From assembly GCA_902587315.1 (NCBI GenBank), contig CACIKW010000003.1:1-64000 (forward strand): 64,000 nt of DNA, given 5' to 3'. The notes under the pieces were generated by a model that was not told the origin of the DNA, made no database searches, and was given only the letters and a program-made list of their open reading frames with translations. This stretch comes from an uncultured Pelagibacteraceae bacterium (GTDB lineage: Bacteria; Pseudomonadota; Alphaproteobacteria; Pelagibacterales; Pelagibacteraceae). The translations under genes and the position numbers were made by a program. Positions 43,245 to 53,574 of the stretch are shown here, piece after piece (position 1 is the first letter of the stretch; every line of letters starts with the position of its first letter).

Positions 43245-43997
43245 TTATTTTTTTTCGGTAGGAGCTTTTTTGTCACCAGAAGCAGCTTTTTTGTCACCAC
43301 CATCAGCTTTTTTATCTCCATCAGTTCCAGGTGTTTTGCCAGAAGAATCTTCAGTCGTGGCCTCTGTAGCGGTTCCTTCTCCTTCAGCACCTTCTGTTGT
43401 AGCCGCTTCATCTTCAGCAGGTTTTTCTGGCTCCTTAATTACCGTTGGTGCCGCGACTGTGGCTATTACAAAGTCCCTGTCTTTTATTGTTGGGCTTATG
43501 TTTTCAGGCAATTTTACTGACGAAATTTTTATACTTGCTCCAATATCTAAACCATGTAAATCTACCACTATCTCTTTTGGAATATTTTCAGTTGGACATT
43601 TTAATTCTACACTTCTTCTTACTATATTTAATACACCGCCTCTTTTTAAACCTGGAGAACTTTCTCTGTTAATAAACTTAACTGGTATTTCAAGAATAAT
43701 TGTTGCGCCTTTAACAATTCTTACAAAATCAACATGAATTGGTTTATCAGACATTACGTCGAAAGAAATTTCTCTTGGCAAAACATTTTCAGTTTTTCCA
43801 TCAATATTAAGAGTTATTACATTTGATAAAAAATTTTCTTTTTCAATCAAATTTTGAATTTCTTTTCTTGGTATTTTAATTTTTTGATTTTCTTCTTTTC
43901 CACCATAAATAATACAAGGAACTTCTCCTTTGAACCTAACTTGTTTTACCTGACCTTTTGTATTGGTGTCTCTAATTGTTGCCACTAAAGTGTTCAT
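43245..43997 (-). CDS. rplY: 50S ribosomal protein L25/general stress protein Ctc
   Basis: L25 binds 5S rRNA. The first ~190 of 250 residues match the two-domain Ctc form (N-terminal 5S-binding domain with GEVPCIIYGG, then the TL5-like beta domain with DLHGLDIGASIKIS). A tail of about 60 residues follows, rich in Glu, Thr, Ala and Gly, then GDKKA repeated three times (GDKKADGGDKKAASGDKKA). The tail is locally GC-richer than its surroundings. It lies between prs and pth as in other bacteria. Confidence 0.92.
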   Translation of the reverse strand: MNTLVATIRDTNTKGQVKQVRFKGEVPCIIYGGKEENQKIKIPRKEIQNLIEKENFLSNVITLNIDGKTENVLPREISFDVMSDKPIHVDFVRIVKGATIILEIPVKFINRESSPGLKRGGVLNIVRRSVELKCPTENIPKEIVVDLHGLDIGASIKISSVKLPENISPTIKDRDFVIATVAAPTVIKEPEKPAEDEAATTEGAEGEGTATEATTEDSSGKTPGTDGDKKADGGDKKAASGDKKAPTEKK

Positions 43998-44041
43998 AAA
44001 GTCAGCGTTTTTAACTTAAGATGTAAAAATTTACAAGGAAA

Positions 44042-44974
44042 TTATTTAAAGAGGTCTGAAACTGATGTAGAATTAGAAATTCTTTTTATTGCCTCTCCTA
44101 GCAAATTAGATATTGTTAATACCTCTATATTCTTTGCCTTTTTAACTTTGTCTGAATTATCTATGGTATCTGTAATAACCATATTTTTAATTTTAGATTT
44201 TTTTATTTTTTCGACTGCTCCTCCACTTAGAACCCCATGCGTAATATAAACGTGAACTTCCTTTGCTCCTCTATTTATCAGAGCTTCTGCAGCATTTACG
44301 ATTGTTCCGCCTGAATCAATTATATCGTCAACGATTATACAAATTTTGTTATTAACATTTCCGATAACATTCATAACTTGGGATTTTCCAGGAGTAGGTC
44401 TTCTTTTATCAATTATGGCTATACCAATATCCAATTTTCTTGCAAGCGCTCTAGTTCTTTCAACACCACCAACATCAGGCGCAACACAAATTAAATTTTT
44501 ATTATTCAATTTTTTTTTGACATGCCTTGAAAAAATTGGAGTTGCAAAGAGGTTATCAACAGGAATATCAAAAAAACCTTGAATCTGCCCAGCATGCAAA
44601 TCAACAGTAACAACCCTATCTGCTCCAGCCTTGGTTATAAGGTTGGAGATTAACTTTGCAGATATAGATGTTCTTGGTGCAACTTTTCTATCTTGTCTTG
44701 CATAACCAAAATAAGGAATAACTGCTGTTATGTTTTTTGCAGAAGATCTTTTAAGTGCATCAATACATAATAGTAGTTCCATCAAGTTATCATTTGCAGG
44801 AGGAGAAATTGATTGTAATAGAAATATACTATTACCTCTTATATTTTCATTGATTTCTATATAAATTTCTCCGTCAGCAAATTTTTTAATACTAGAATGA
44901 ACTAATTTCGTTTTTAAATGTTTTGATATTTTTTGACTGAGGCTTTTATTACTGTTTCCTGTAAGAAGCTTCAT
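44042..44974 (-). CDS. prs: Ribose-phosphate pyrophosphokinase
   Basis: Prs makes PRPP from ribose 5-phosphate and ATP for nucleotide, His and Trp synthesis. The 310-residue protein has the ATP region [10 protein letters not shown], the catalytic flexible loop, and the PRPP motif [15 protein letters not shown]. It is class I by length and motif. It lies 44 bases before rplY and 13 bases after pgeF. Confidence 0.96.
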   Translation of the reverse strand: MKLLTGNSNKSLSQKISKHLKTKLVHSSIKKFADGEIYIEINENIRGNSIFLLQSISPPANDNLMELLLCIDALKRSSAKNITAVIPYFGYARQDRKVAPRTSISAKLISNLITKAGADRVVTVDLHAGQIQGFFDIPVDNLFATPIFSRHVKKKLNNKNLICVAPDVGGVERTRALARKLDIGIAIIDKRRPTPGKSQVMNVIGNVNNKICIIVDDIIDSGGTIVNAAEALINRGAKEVHVYITHGVLSGGAVEKIKKSKIKNMVITDTIDNSDKVKKAKNIEVLTISNLLGEAIKRISNSTSVSDLFK

Positions 44975-44987
44975 TTTCTGAAAAAAA

Positions 44988-45746
44988 CTATTTAATCATA
45001 ATTGTTGTTATATTTCTACCATAATCTTTATAGTTATTATGCAAAGATCTTCTTGAGCTAAAAAAATTGTTTTTTGTATTATATGTATCCTTATTAATTA
45101 TTTCTATATTATTTATTCCTAAACTTCTTATCTGTCCTTTTAAATAATCTTTAAGGCTAAAAAATGTTTTTTTTTTAATTTTTTTAAAAAAAATTCTATT
45201 ATTTTTATCAAGTTTTATAAATTTTTTGAAAAAGTCACTTTTAATCTCATAATTTTTTTGTCCTATACATGGTCCAATAACGACGATAATGTTTTTCTTA
45301 TTGCTTCCTTTTTTTAAAAAATATTTAAGTGTTCTTATTATAATTTTTTTATAAGCTCCTTTCCAGCCAGCATGAATAGCTCCAATCATTTTTATTTTAT
45401 TATCGTAAATTAAAATTGGAGCACAATCAGCTGTTAATATTGATAAAGCTATATTTCTTTTTTTTGTAACCAATCCATCTCCTGCTAGCTTTTTTTTTGG
45501 TATTTTATTTATAAAATGGAATTTATTACTATGAATTTGGTGTAATAAGATAAGATTGTTTTTTTTGGATCCAATTTTTTTTTTTACTATTTTTAAATTT
45601 TTTAAAATATTAATTTTTTTATCTTTTGATCCTAAGCCGCAATTTAAGCTATTATAAATACCATCTGATGCTCCACCAATTTTATTAAAAAACCCATGGC
45701 TCAGATTATTAAATTTAATTAATTTTTTTGATTTAATCAGATTCAA
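44988..45746 (-). CDS. pgeF: Laccase-domain protein PgeF (YfiH family)
   Basis: YfiH proteins carry a Zn/Cu site; PgeF has been described as a peptidoglycan editing factor, and relatives act as purine nucleoside phosphorylases. The 252 residues show [22 protein letters not shown] and [14 protein letters not shown], giving the His-Cys-His metal set. It overlaps the midA-like gene by 14 bases. Which activity applies here cannot be judged. Confidence 0.87.
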   Translation of the reverse strand: MNLIKSKKLIKFNNLSHGFFNKIGGASDGIYNSLNCGLGSKDKKINILKNLKIVKKKIGSKKNNLILLHQIHSNKFHFINKIPKKKLAGDGLVTKKRNIALSILTADCAPILIYDNKIKMIGAIHAGWKGAYKKIIIRTLKYFLKKGSNKKNIIVVIGPCIGQKNYEIKSDFFKKFIKLDKNNRIFFKKIKKKTFFSLKDYLKGQIRSLGINNIEIINKDTYNTKNNFFSSRRSLHNNYKDYGRNITTIMIK

Positions 45747-46785
45747 ACCCTTTATTAAAAAATGTATTTGTTTTAGTTAACAAAATAACCTTAAACAATT
45801 CTCCCATTTGATTTTTATCAATTAATCTTTTTAACCTATAATAAATATTTGCTTTTTTTGAAAATGATAGATTTTTAGATATAATTTCAGCCCTTTTTAA
45901 AATTCCCAAATTAATTAAAAATTTACTTTGAGTTATAATATTAGAACATTTAAGCTTAAAATTATTAGCTATTTCGCTAATTAAATTAAAATTAATATGA
46001 TGAGTTATATCTGAGTCACCAACATTATTAAATAATTCATTTTTTTTATGATTATAAACTGACTGTATTGTATCTTTCATGAAATTTTTTTTATTACCAT
46101 AGTCAATTATTAATAAGCCGCCATTATTTTTTTTTATTGTTTTAGCAATTTCTCTTAAATATTGAAATTGCAAAGGAGAAAACTCGATAAATTTTTGATT
46201 TTTTGAGATATTTATTCCAATTTTAGATTCGAGCCTCTTTATATCAAAATTCAAATGACAATATTGATAATTATTGTTTTCTACTTTTACGTATCTTTCA
46301 AGCCATGATTTTTTTTTTCTCAAAAATTGTTTTACCGGCAAGGCATCAAAAAATTCATTTGCCAAATATAAGGTTGGATATTTTTTGATGTTTTTCAGAT
46401 TTTTTAACCAACTTATATTGAATGTTTTTAACTTTTCCTTTTGTAATTTTTTTAATAAAGGACTTTTTTCAAATATATAAGTTTTACAAGAATTTTTAAA
46501 TAATGGAAAACTGTTAAAAGTTTTTAGCATTTGGTAAACCATCTCACCATTCCCTCCACCCATATCAATCAAATTTATTTTTTTTGGACATTTTAGGTAC
46601 TCCCAAAAAGAAACGACCCAAATAGCAATCATTTCATTAAATAAAATTGAAATATTTGGAGAAGTAATGAAATCACCATTTTTTCCAATTGGATTTTTCT
46701 TCATATAAAATCCTGATTTTTTATTATAAAGAGCTTTGTCTATAAATTTATCTAGAGCAATGTATTTTTTATTTGTATTCTTCAT
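45733..46785 (-). CDS. SAM-dependent methyltransferase, MidA/NDUFAF7 family (DUF185)
   Basis: The mitochondrial relative NDUFAF7 methylates an arginine of a complex I subunit; the bacterial role is likely similar but unproven. The 350-residue protein has the SAM motif NLIDMGGGNGEMVYQML (near residue 84), the family block YLANEFFDALPVKQF and LLIIDYGNKK. It overlaps lgt by 17 bases and pgeF by 14 bases, the standard alphaproteobacterial trio lgt-midA-pgeF. Confidence 0.88.
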   Translation of the reverse strand: MKNTNKKYIALDKFIDKALYNKKSGFYMKKNPIGKNGDFITSPNISILFNEMIAIWVVSFWEYLKCPKKINLIDMGGGNGEMVYQMLKTFNSFPLFKNSCKTYIFEKSPLLKKLQKEKLKTFNISWLKNLKNIKKYPTLYLANEFFDALPVKQFLRKKKSWLERYVKVENNNYQYCHLNFDIKRLESKIGINISKNQKFIEFSPLQFQYLREIAKTIKKNNGGLLIIDYGNKKNFMKDTIQSVYNHKKNELFNNVGDSDITHHINFNLISEIANNFKLKCSNIITQSKFLINLGILKRAEIISKNLSFSKKANIYYRLKRLIDKNQMGELFKVILLTKTNTFFNKGFESD

Positions 46786-47548
46786 TTTTTTTGTAAAATA
46801 AAATTATACCCACAAACAAAAATACTATACTTAAAATTTGACCTAGAGAAAAACCCAACAAAATAAATCCAAGTTGAAAATCAGGTTCTCTTGTAAACTC
46901 TATAATAAATCTAAATAATGAATAGAAAATTAAAAATAGAGCAGAAATAATACCAGCTCCCTTTAAATAATATTTTTTAAATGTAAAATTTAATAAAAAA
47001 AATAATACAACACCCTCAAATATTGCCTCATATATTTGAGAAGGGTGTCTATAAATATCGTCAATTTTTATAAATTTAACTGCCCACAAAATATCCGAAG
47101 GTCTTCCATATAATTCTGAATTAATAAAGTTTGATATTCTGCCTAAAAAAAGACCTATTGGCGCTACCATAGAAATTATATCAAGAAATATAAATTGATC
47201 GCTACTATTTTTTTTTGAAAAAATATATGTTGCAGTTATAACTCCAATCAAGCCTCCATGAAAAGACATTCCGCCATTCCACAAAAAAATAATCTCTAAA
47301 GGATTATTTATATAATATGTAAGATTGTAAAATAAAACGTATCCAAGTCTTCCTCCTATAATAATTCCAAGAACTATATAAGTCAGTAAATGATCGAATT
47401 GTTCTGCAATTTTATCATTATTATTTATTATTTTTTTTTTACAATATTGCCACCCCAAAATAATTCCAAAAATATATGAAAGCGAATACCATCTAATTTC
47501 AAAAGAAAATATGCTTATTGCTACCGGATCTAAATTATTGATAAACAT
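46769..47548 (-). CDS. lgt: Phosphatidylglycerol:prolipoprotein diacylglyceryl transferase
   Basis: Lgt attaches diacylglycerol to the lipobox Cys of prolipoproteins in the inner membrane. The 259-residue protein has seven helices, the Lgt signature around GRISNFINSELYGRP, the essential His-Gly block GGMSFHGGLIG, and RHPSQIYEAIFEG. It is divergent from ubiK with a 41-base gap, and its end overlaps midA. Confidence 0.95.
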   Translation of the reverse strand: MFINNLDPVAISIFSFEIRWYSLSYIFGIILGWQYCKKKIINNNDKIAEQFDHLLTYIVLGIIIGGRLGYVLFYNLTYYINNPLEIIFLWNGGMSFHGGLIGVITATYIFSKKNSSDQFIFLDIISMVAPIGLFLGRISNFINSELYGRPSDILWAVKFIKIDDIYRHPSQIYEAIFEGVVLFFLLNFTFKKYYLKGAGIISALFLIFYSLFRFIIEFTREPDFQLGFILLGFSLGQILSIVFLFVGIILFYKKNEEYK

Positions 47549-47589
47549 TTTAAAAAGAATAAATTATACCATTATTATAATTTTATTAT

Positions 47590-47823
47590 ATGTCTAATTC
47601 AAAATTTGTACTTGATAAAATAGCAAAATTGTTCGAACAGGGAATTGTTAATTATAGAGATTTTAGTAACGAAATTTTAAATATCATTAAATCTAAAAGA
47701 GATGAGATAGTTTTTAAAATGAAACTTACCAGCAAGGAGGAAACAGATATTGTAATAAAAAGATTAAATAATTTAGAAAAAAAAATTTTAAAAATTGAGA
47801 AAAAAATAAAAAAAATTAAATAG
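47590..47823 (+). CDS. ubiK: Ubiquinone biosynthesis accessory factor UbiK (BMFP/YqiC family)
   Basis: UbiK helps the ubiquinone synthesis proteins under aerobic conditions and binds lipids. The 77-residue protein has an amphipathic N-terminal helix and a C-terminal coiled coil (from about residue 44) beginning TSKEETDIVIKRLNNLEKK, the BMFP pattern. Its position opposite lgt is typical of alphaproteobacteria. It overlaps the end of the convergent histidine kinase gene by 8 bases. Confidence 0.8.
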   Translation: MSNSKFVLDKIAKLFEQGIVNYRDFSNEILNIIKSKRDEIVFKMKLTSKEETDIVIKRLNNLEKKILKIEKKIKKIK

Positions 47824-49132
47824 GTAAAAAAACCTTAGTCTTTAAACCTCCTAAATTAGACCTTCCCAATTCTATATTTCCTCCATGAGATCTGACAATG
47901 TCAAAAGAAATTGAAAGTCCCAAGCCAACACTGGATTTTGTTTCTCCTCTACCTTTATCAATCTTATAAAATGGTTTGAAAACATTCTCGTACTCTGATT
48001 TAGGAATTCCAGGACCATCATCTTCAACAAAAATTAATATGTTTTTTTTTAATTTTTCAACTTTTACTTCAATTTTTTCAGAATATTTGACTGAATTATT
48101 TATGAGATTGTTAATACATCTTTGAATTAGATTTTTTCTACCTACAAATAAAAGATTTGGCATGATATTAACCGATATATTTTTATTGTTATATTTGTTT
48201 ATTGTTGAATGTACTAATTTAGATAAATCAAATTTTTCACTTTTTTCATTCGCTGTCGAACTAGAGAATTGAAGATATTCGCTAAGCATTTTTTCCATCT
48301 CGTCAACATCATCTGATAAATTTTGTGCTATTTTTTTATCTTTTATAAACTCTAATTGAAGTTTTATTCTTGTTAGTGGAGTCCTAAGGTCATGACTGAT
48401 ACCAGATAGCATTTCTGATCTTTGATTCAGATGTCTTAAGATTCTTTTTCTCATTCTGTCAAACTCATAGCCTGCCTGTCTAATTTCTAGAGCCCCAGAA
48501 GGTCTAAACTCTTCAACATCTTCTCCTCTACCGAATTTTTCAGAAGCTCTAGCAAGATTAATTATCGGCCTTGTTTGATTTTTAAGAAAAATTAAAGCTA
48601 TTATAATTAAAAGAATAGCTGGAAGTGTAATCCATAAAGCAAATATTCTTATAGACGAAGCTTGTATTCTTTCCTTGGGAAAAAAAATTTGCAAAACGCC
48701 ATTTCTAAATTTTATTCTTAAATCCACAACTTCTTTGAAAGAGGTTGTATTAAACCAATATTCATTAAACCTTGGTTTTAGTTCTCTTCTCAATGTTCTA
48801 TCCATTGGACTAAACCATCTTTCAACTTTTACGTCTGGCAGTTTTTGATTTTCTAAAAACCTTACAGAGAAGTTAAAGTTTTTATTATATAAATCAGTAA
48901 CTATTTTTTTATTGTACTCACTTTCATTATTATAAATATCTATGATAGTAACTATTTCACCAACTAAAGCTCTAGTCATACCTTTGCTTGTTTTTATCCA
49001 CAAGCTGTCAAAAAAAACAACTGATATTGTGATTTGTAATATAATTATTGGAGCCGCTACAATAATTAATGCTCGATAAAATAGCTGCTTAGGTAATAAA
49101 TTTTTTATAAATTTATTCAATCCATAAAACAT
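47816..49132 (-). CDS. Membrane sensor histidine kinase (EnvZ-like)
   Basis: The sensor of a two-component pair. The 438 residues run: membrane helix (about 22-42), periplasmic domain of about 120 residues, second helix (about 166-186), HAMP, then the H-box SGISHDLRTPLTRI with the phosphorylated His, and the ATPase motifs VEDDGPGIP and GLGLSISFDIVRSHGG. It overlaps the response regulator gene by 20 bases. Signal unknown; the linked MarR protein hints at a role like PetR-linked systems or EnvZ/OmpR. Confidence 0.9.
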   Translation of the reverse strand: MFYGLNKFIKNLLPKQLFYRALIIVAAPIIILQITISVVFFDSLWIKTSKGMTRALVGEIVTIIDIYNNESEYNKKIVTDLYNKNFNFSVRFLENQKLPDVKVERWFSPMDRTLRRELKPRFNEYWFNTTSFKEVVDLRIKFRNGVLQIFFPKERIQASSIRIFALWITLPAILLIIIALIFLKNQTRPIINLARASEKFGRGEDVEEFRPSGALEIRQAGYEFDRMRKRILRHLNQRSEMLSGISHDLRTPLTRIKLQLEFIKDKKIAQNLSDDVDEMEKMLSEYLQFSSSTANEKSEKFDLSKLVHSTINKYNNKNISVNIMPNLLFVGRKNLIQRCINNLINNSVKYSEKIEVKVEKLKKNILIFVEDDGPGIPKSEYENVFKPFYKIDKGRGETKSSVGLGLSISFDIVRSHGGNIELGRSNLGGLKTKVFLPI

Positions 49133-49790
49133 AGCCTGAACCTCTAATAGTTTGAAGATATTTTGGATTTTTTTGATTGTCTTCGATTTTTTTTCTTAAC
49201 CTTGTTATTATTACATCTATAGATCTTTCTTTTTCTAAACCAATTATGTCTGCAATTTCATCTCTAGAAAATACTTGACCTGGAGAATTAATCATTTTTT
49301 CTAGAATAATTTTTTCTGTATTATTAATTTTATACTGTTTATTAGAATTAATTATAAATAGTTTGTTTAAATCGATTTTAACATTTCCAAACTCTACTAC
49401 TCTTTCTGATTTTAAGTTTCTTGTTTTGTGTAATATATTTTTTATTCTTAATAGCAATTCTTTTGGCTCGAATGGTTTTGGTAAATAGTCATCAGCACCT
49501 GTTTCTAAACCCTTAACTCTTTCAGAGGCCTCACCTTTTGCTGTTAGAAGAATAATTGGTGTATTTAGTCTATTTTTGTATTCTTTAGTAAATTCCAAAC
49601 CGCTCTTACCAGGCATCATTATGTCTAAGACAATTAAATCAAATTTTAATATATCTGTTTTTTTTTTAGCGTCCTCAGCATTATTGGCAGTAGTAACCAA
49701 ATAATTATTATCATTTAAATATTGTTTAACTAAATTTCTGATACCATCATCATCATCCACGATTAAAATATGTTCTTCAAATTTATTCAT
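49113..49790 (-). CDS. OmpR/PetR-type response regulator
   Basis: A DNA-binding response regulator of 225 residues. The receiver domain has the acidic pocket VDDDDG, the phosphorylated Asp in LIVLDIMMPGKSG and the Lys in LLTAKGEA; the C-terminal winged helix has SRDEIADIIGLEKERSIDV and LQTIRGSGYVLW. It overlaps the MarR gene upstream by 8 bases and the kinase gene downstream by 20 bases. A MarR plus OmpR-type pair resembles PetP-PetR of Rhodobacter, which controls the bc1 genes. Confidence 0.9.
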   Translation of the reverse strand: MNKFEEHILIVDDDDGIRNLVKQYLNDNNYLVTTANNAEDAKKKTDILKFDLIVLDIMMPGKSGLEFTKEYKNRLNTPIILLTAKGEASERVKGLETGADDYLPKPFEPKELLLRIKNILHKTRNLKSERVVEFGNVKIDLNKLFIINSNKQYKINNTEKIILEKMINSPGQVFSRDEIADIIGLEKERSIDVIITRLRKKIEDNQKNPKYLQTIRGSGYVLWIE

Positions 49791-50220
49791 TAATTAATTT
49801 TTTTAATACCTTATTAAAGTAAAGCACTTCTTTTGAATCAGAATCAATCAAAGCATTATAAATTCTTTTTTTTTGAATTGAAAAAATTTCATTAAAAATA
49901 TTCAATCCTTTAGTACTTAAATAAATATGCTTTAATCTAGTGTCTATCTCATCTTTTTTAAAGTATATTGCTTCAATTTTTATCAAATCATTTAAAACCC
50001 TGTTAAGACTTTGCTTGGTAACTTTAAGCTTACCTAAAAGTTCCGAAATTGTTATTCCTTGATATAAAGACACCAAATGCATTGCTTTATGATGCGCATG
50101 TCCAATTTTGTACTTATGCAGGACATCCTTAACATCAGCAAACGTATCTCTATAACTCATAAATATTTTTTCAATAAACTCTTTCAATTGATCATCTTTT
50201 AAATATAAAAGTTCTTTCAT
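49783..50220 (-). CDS. MarR-family transcriptional regulator (PetP-like)
   Basis: The 145-residue protein has the MarR winged helix-turn-helix: ISELLGKLKVTKQSLNRVL as the recognition part and a wing with DTRLKHIYLSTKG. It is first in the MarR-regulator-kinase operon and divergent from ilvE; the 59-base gap between them holds a TTGACA box, so it may act on both genes. Ligand unknown. The pairing with an OmpR-type regulator recalls PetP of Rhodobacter. Confidence 0.85.
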   Translation of the reverse strand: MKELLYLKDDQLKEFIEKIFMSYRDTFADVKDVLHKYKIGHAHHKAMHLVSLYQGITISELLGKLKVTKQSLNRVLNDLIKIEAIYFKKDEIDTRLKHIYLSTKGLNIFNEIFSIQKKRIYNALIDSDSKEVLYFNKVLKKLINE

Positions 50221-50235
50221 AATGGGTAAGTTATA

Positions 50236-50263
50236 TTGACATATTATATATACAAAGATATTT
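50236..50263 (+). promoter_or_regulatory. Putative ilvE promoter in the marR/ilvE gap
   Basis: A perfect -35 TTGACA lies at 50236-50241. A weak -10 candidate ATATTT follows at 50258-50263 with 16-base spacing, 17 bases before the ilvE ATG. The alternating TATATATA between them could also serve the divergent marR gene. Assigned by eye. Confidence 0.4.
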
Positions 50264-50279
50264 TTTCATAAAAAAAATT

Positions 50280-51161
50280 ATGGTTCCTTTCGATAAAAGA
50301 TCCGGCAAAATTTGGTATAACAATGATCTTGTTGACTGGGAAAATGTTAAATTTCATGTTTTAAGCCATGGTCTTCACTATGGAAGCTGTGTGTTTGAAG
50401 GTTTAAGAGTATATGATGGAGAAATCTTCAAACTAGAAGAACATACAGACAGACTTTATCATTCAGCAAAAAGAATGGACATTAAAATTCCTTTTTCAAA
50501 GGATGAAATTAATAGCGCTACAAAAAAAATTGTTTCAGTTCAAAATGTTAAAAACGGATATATTAGACCTTTTGTTTGGAGAGGAAGTGAAATGATGGCA
50601 GTTTCTGCACAAGATACACAAATACATGTAGCAATTGCAACATGGGAGTGGGGAACATATTTTGATCCAAAATTAAAAACAGAAGGAATTAAATTAAATA
50701 TTTCGAAATGGAAAAGACCAGCTCCAGACACAATACCCTGGGATACAAAAGCATCAGGCTTATATATGATTTGTACTTTATCAAAACATGAAGCTGAAAA
50801 ACACGGATACACAGACTCGCTTATGATGGACCACGAAGGCAATGTTGCCGAAGCCACTGGTGCAAATATATTTTTTAAAGATAGTAATGATGAACTGCAC
50901 ACACCAATTCCGGATTCTTTTTTAGACGGAATAACAAGAAGAACAGTGATTGAAATAGCAAAATCTAAAAATATAAAAGTTAATGAGAGAAAAATATCAC
51001 CAAAAGAACTTTCTAATTTTGAAGGGTGTTTTTTAACGGGTACTGCAGCCGAAATTACACCAGTATCAAAAATTGCGGACCAAAGTTATAAAGTGTGTAA
51101 TATTATTTTAGATTTATCTGCAAGTTATGATAAATTGGTAAGAGCAAAGAAAGCAGCTTAA
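50280..51161 (+). CDS. ilvE: Branched-chain amino acid aminotransferase
   Basis: IlvE transaminates the keto acids of Val, Leu and Ile with PLP. The 293-residue class IV enzyme has GLHYGSCVFEGLRVYDG, the PLP lysine in WDTKASGLYM, and DHEGNVAEATGANIFF, all typical of the family. D-amino acid transaminase and aminodeoxychorismate lyase share the fold, but length and motifs favour IlvE. Its stop interlocks with the convergent pgsA stop (TTAA). Confidence 0.93.
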   Translation: MVPFDKRSGKIWYNNDLVDWENVKFHVLSHGLHYGSCVFEGLRVYDGEIFKLEEHTDRLYHSAKRMDIKIPFSKDEINSATKKIVSVQNVKNGYIRPFVWRGSEMMAVSAQDTQIHVAIATWEWGTYFDPKLKTEGIKLNISKWKRPAPDTIPWDTKASGLYMICTLSKHEAEKHGYTDSLMMDHEGNVAEATGANIFFKDSNDELHTPIPDSFLDGITRRTVIEIAKSKNIKVNERKISPKELSNFEGCFLTGTAAEITPVSKIADQSYKVCNIILDLSASYDKLVRAKKAA

Positions 51162-51742
51162 TCTTTCTGATCTTCTGATATTGCGTGGTCTATACCTTTT
51201 CTTAAATATTCATATCCAGTATACAAGGTTAAAAAAGAAGAAAGCCATAAGAGCACAATACCTATGGTCTGGGCATTATAATCTTGAAAATTTAAAATTT
51301 TATTTCCAGTGTCGCCAGTTAATAATATTGATATAGAAAACATCTGCAAAAACGTTTTGGTTTTTGCCAAGTTTGAAACTGGAAGCTTTATTTTTCCTTT
51401 AGCAAGGAATTCTCTTAATCCTGAAATTAATATTTCTCTTGTTAAAATTATTATTGCAGCAATTACCTCATAATTTTTAATTGTACCGTCCATAACTAAA
51501 AGAATAAGTGCAGTTGCAACAATAATTTTATCTGCTATCGGATCTAAAAGTTCTCCAAGTTTGGATTCTTCTTTGTACATTCTTGCCAGTAAACCATCTA
51601 AAAAATCTGTGAATGAAGCTATAACAAATAGTACAAATGGAATGATGTCTCCATAAAATCCTGGCAGGTAAAAAGTAATAACAAAAATAGGAACAATTAT
51701 TATTCTCCCTATTGTTAAATAATTTGGAATTTTAAATTTCAT
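51158..51742 (-). CDS. pgsA: CDP-diacylglycerol-glycerol-3-phosphate 3-phosphatidyltransferase
   Basis: PgsA makes phosphatidylglycerol phosphate in the inner membrane. The 194-residue protein has the CDP-alcohol phosphotransferase motif DFLDGLLAR...[14 protein letters not shown] (DG..AR...G..D...D) and several helices. It overlaps the uvrC end by 4 bases, and the uvrC-pgsA order is familiar from many proteobacteria. Confidence 0.94.
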   Translation of the reverse strand: MKFKIPNYLTIGRIIIVPIFVITFYLPGFYGDIIPFVLFVIASFTDFLDGLLARMYKEESKLGELLDPIADKIIVATALILLVMDGTIKNYEVIAAIIILTREILISGLREFLAKGKIKLPVSNLAKTKTFLQMFSISILLTGDTGNKILNFQDYNAQTIGIVLLWLSSFLTLYTGYEYLRKGIDHAISEDQKD

Positions 51743-53574
51743 TCGTGAAAAAAGTTATATATTTTTTTTGCAACTTTATCTTCTACTCCTTCAACAGATT
51801 TTATCTCATCTAGGCTGGCAGATTCTACTGCTCTAGCTGAGCCAAAATGGTTTAATAATGCCCTTTTTCTTATTGATCCAATACCCCGAATTTGATCTAA
51901 AAGCGATCTGCTAATATTTTTCTTTCTTTTTGCCCTATGAGCACTGATTGCAAATCTATGTGCCTCGTCTCTAATTCTTTGAAGAAAAAATAGAGTGGGA
52001 TCATTTTTTTCAAATTTATATTCTTTTTCATTATAAAAAAAAGTTTCATTACCACTATTTCTTAATTTGCCCTTAGCTATTGCGACTATTGGAATATCAT
52101 ATAAACCGAGCTCGTTCATAGTGTTTCTGGCCGTTGAATATTGACCTTTGCCACCATCTATTAGAATTAAATCTGGAAAACTAAGATAATTATCTTTTTC
52201 TTGTATTGCTCTTTTAAATCTTCTGTTCAAAACCTCTTTTATCATCCCATAATCATCCTGTTCATTTTTTTTAACTTTAATACTAAATTTTCGATATCTT
52301 TTTTTTATAAAACCTTCTTCACCATAAGTTATTAATGCGCCAACACTATCGGTTCCTTGTATGTGACTGTTATCATAAACTTCAACTAAATTTATATTTG
52401 TTTCTAAATTAAATTTTCTGGAAACTGCCTCAAACAATTCTTTATTGTTTTGGCTTTCATAAAGCTTTTTATTTAAACTATCCTTGGCATTTTTTATTGC
52501 CTGTTTAACCACATTTAGCTTAGAACCTGTTTTTACAACAGAAATATTAATGTCTTTCTTTTCTTTTTTAGACAGTGTTTTTTCTAGCAGAGCCTTTTCT
52601 TTAATTTCATCACTTAATATAATTAATTTGGGAACACTTTTATTTTCATAGAATTGTGCTACAAAAGAATTCATTATATTTTTTAAGCTTTCATCAGGAT
52701 CATGTTTCGGAAAAAATGCTTGATTACCCCAATTTTGTTTAGACCTATAAAAGAATACCTGCACACATGTTTTTCCAGACTCCTTATAACCAGCAATTAC
52801 ATCTGCCTCAATTAGATTTGCCTCATTTATTCTTTGTGAAGACTGAATTATATTTAATGATTTAATTTTATCTCTTAGAATTGTAGCTTTTTCAAAATCT
52901 AATTCTTCACTTGCCTTTTCCATTTGTTCAGAAAGACTTTTTTGGATTTTTCTAGATTTTCCAGAGACAAATTCTATTGCATCTTCAACAGCAGTTTTAT
53001 ATTCACTCTCATCAATATAACCAACGCATGGTCCAGAACATCTTTTTATTTGATACAGTATACAGGGTCTATTACGATTTTTAAAAACGGTATCATCACA
53101 AACTCTTAATTGGAAAATTTTTTGTATCATTTTTATTGTCCAATTAGCCGAACCCGAGGAAGCGAAAGGACCAAAGTAAAATCCATCTTTATCTTTTTTA
53201 CCCCTGTGTCTCGCAAGTTGGGGCCATTTATTTTTATTTCCAATATAAATTAATGGAAATGATTTATCATCTTTAAGCAAAATATTAAATTTTGGTTTAA
53301 ATTTTTTTATTAGGTTTGCTTCTAGAAGCAAAGCTTCACTTTCATTTGAAGTAGTTGTTATTTCAATTTTTTGAGTTTGAGACAACATTCTTTCAGTTCT
53401 TATAATGTGATTGCTTTCTGAAACGTAACTTTTTAATCTATTAGTCAAGTTTTTAGCTTTACCAACATAAATAACATCGCCTTTTTGGTTTATCATTCTG
53501 TATACACCGGGTCTTTTGGGTGTTAACAGTAGTTCTTTTTTAATTACTTCTTTACCAAGTTCAGAACCTGTCAT
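51739..53574 (-). CDS. uvrC: Excinuclease ABC subunit C
   Basis: UvrC makes both incisions in nucleotide excision repair. I choose the ATG at 53574 (611 residues); an in-frame start at 53604 would add 10 residues inside folB. The GIY-YIG nuclease [20 protein letters not shown], a Cys-rich stretch, the UVR motif [17 protein letters not shown], the RNase H-like nuclease with [15 protein letters not shown], and a C-terminal helix-hairpin-helix pair are all present. The gene overlaps folB and pgsA; uvrB lies 1.1 kb upstream. Confidence 0.95.
   Translation of the reverse strand: MTGSELGKEVIKKELLLTPKRPGVYRMINQKGDVIYVGKAKNLTNRLKSYVSESNHIIRTERMLSQTQKIEITTTSNESEALLLEANLIKKFKPKFNILLKDDKSFPLIYIGNKNKWPQLARHRGKKDKDGFYFGPFASSGSANWTIKMIQKIFQLRVCDDTVFKNRNRPCILYQIKRCSGPCVGYIDESEYKTAVEDAIEFVSGKSRKIQKSLSEQMEKASEELDFEKATILRDKIKSLNIIQSSQRINEANLIEADVIAGYKESGKTCVQVFFYRSKQNWGNQAFFPKHDPDESLKNIMNSFVAQFYENKSVPKLIILSDEIKEKALLEKTLSKKEKKDINISVVKTGSKLNVVKQAIKNAKDSLNKKLYESQNNKELFEAVSRKFNLETNINLVEVYDNSHIQGTDSVGALITYGEEGFIKKRYRKFSIKVKKNEQDDYGMIKEVLNRRFKRAIQEKDNYLSFPDLILIDGGKGQYSTARNTMNELGLYDIPIVAIAKGKLRNSGNETFFYNEKEYKFEKNDPTLFFLQRIRDEAHRFAISAHRAKRKKNISRSLLDQIRGIGSIRKRALLNHFGSARAVESASLDEIKSVEGVEDKVAKKIYNFFHE

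Noticed and set aside
43270-43737. 155-codon plus-strand ORF with Ser/Pro/Val repeats
   Set aside because: It is antisense to rplY, and its repeats mirror the GDKKA tail of L25.
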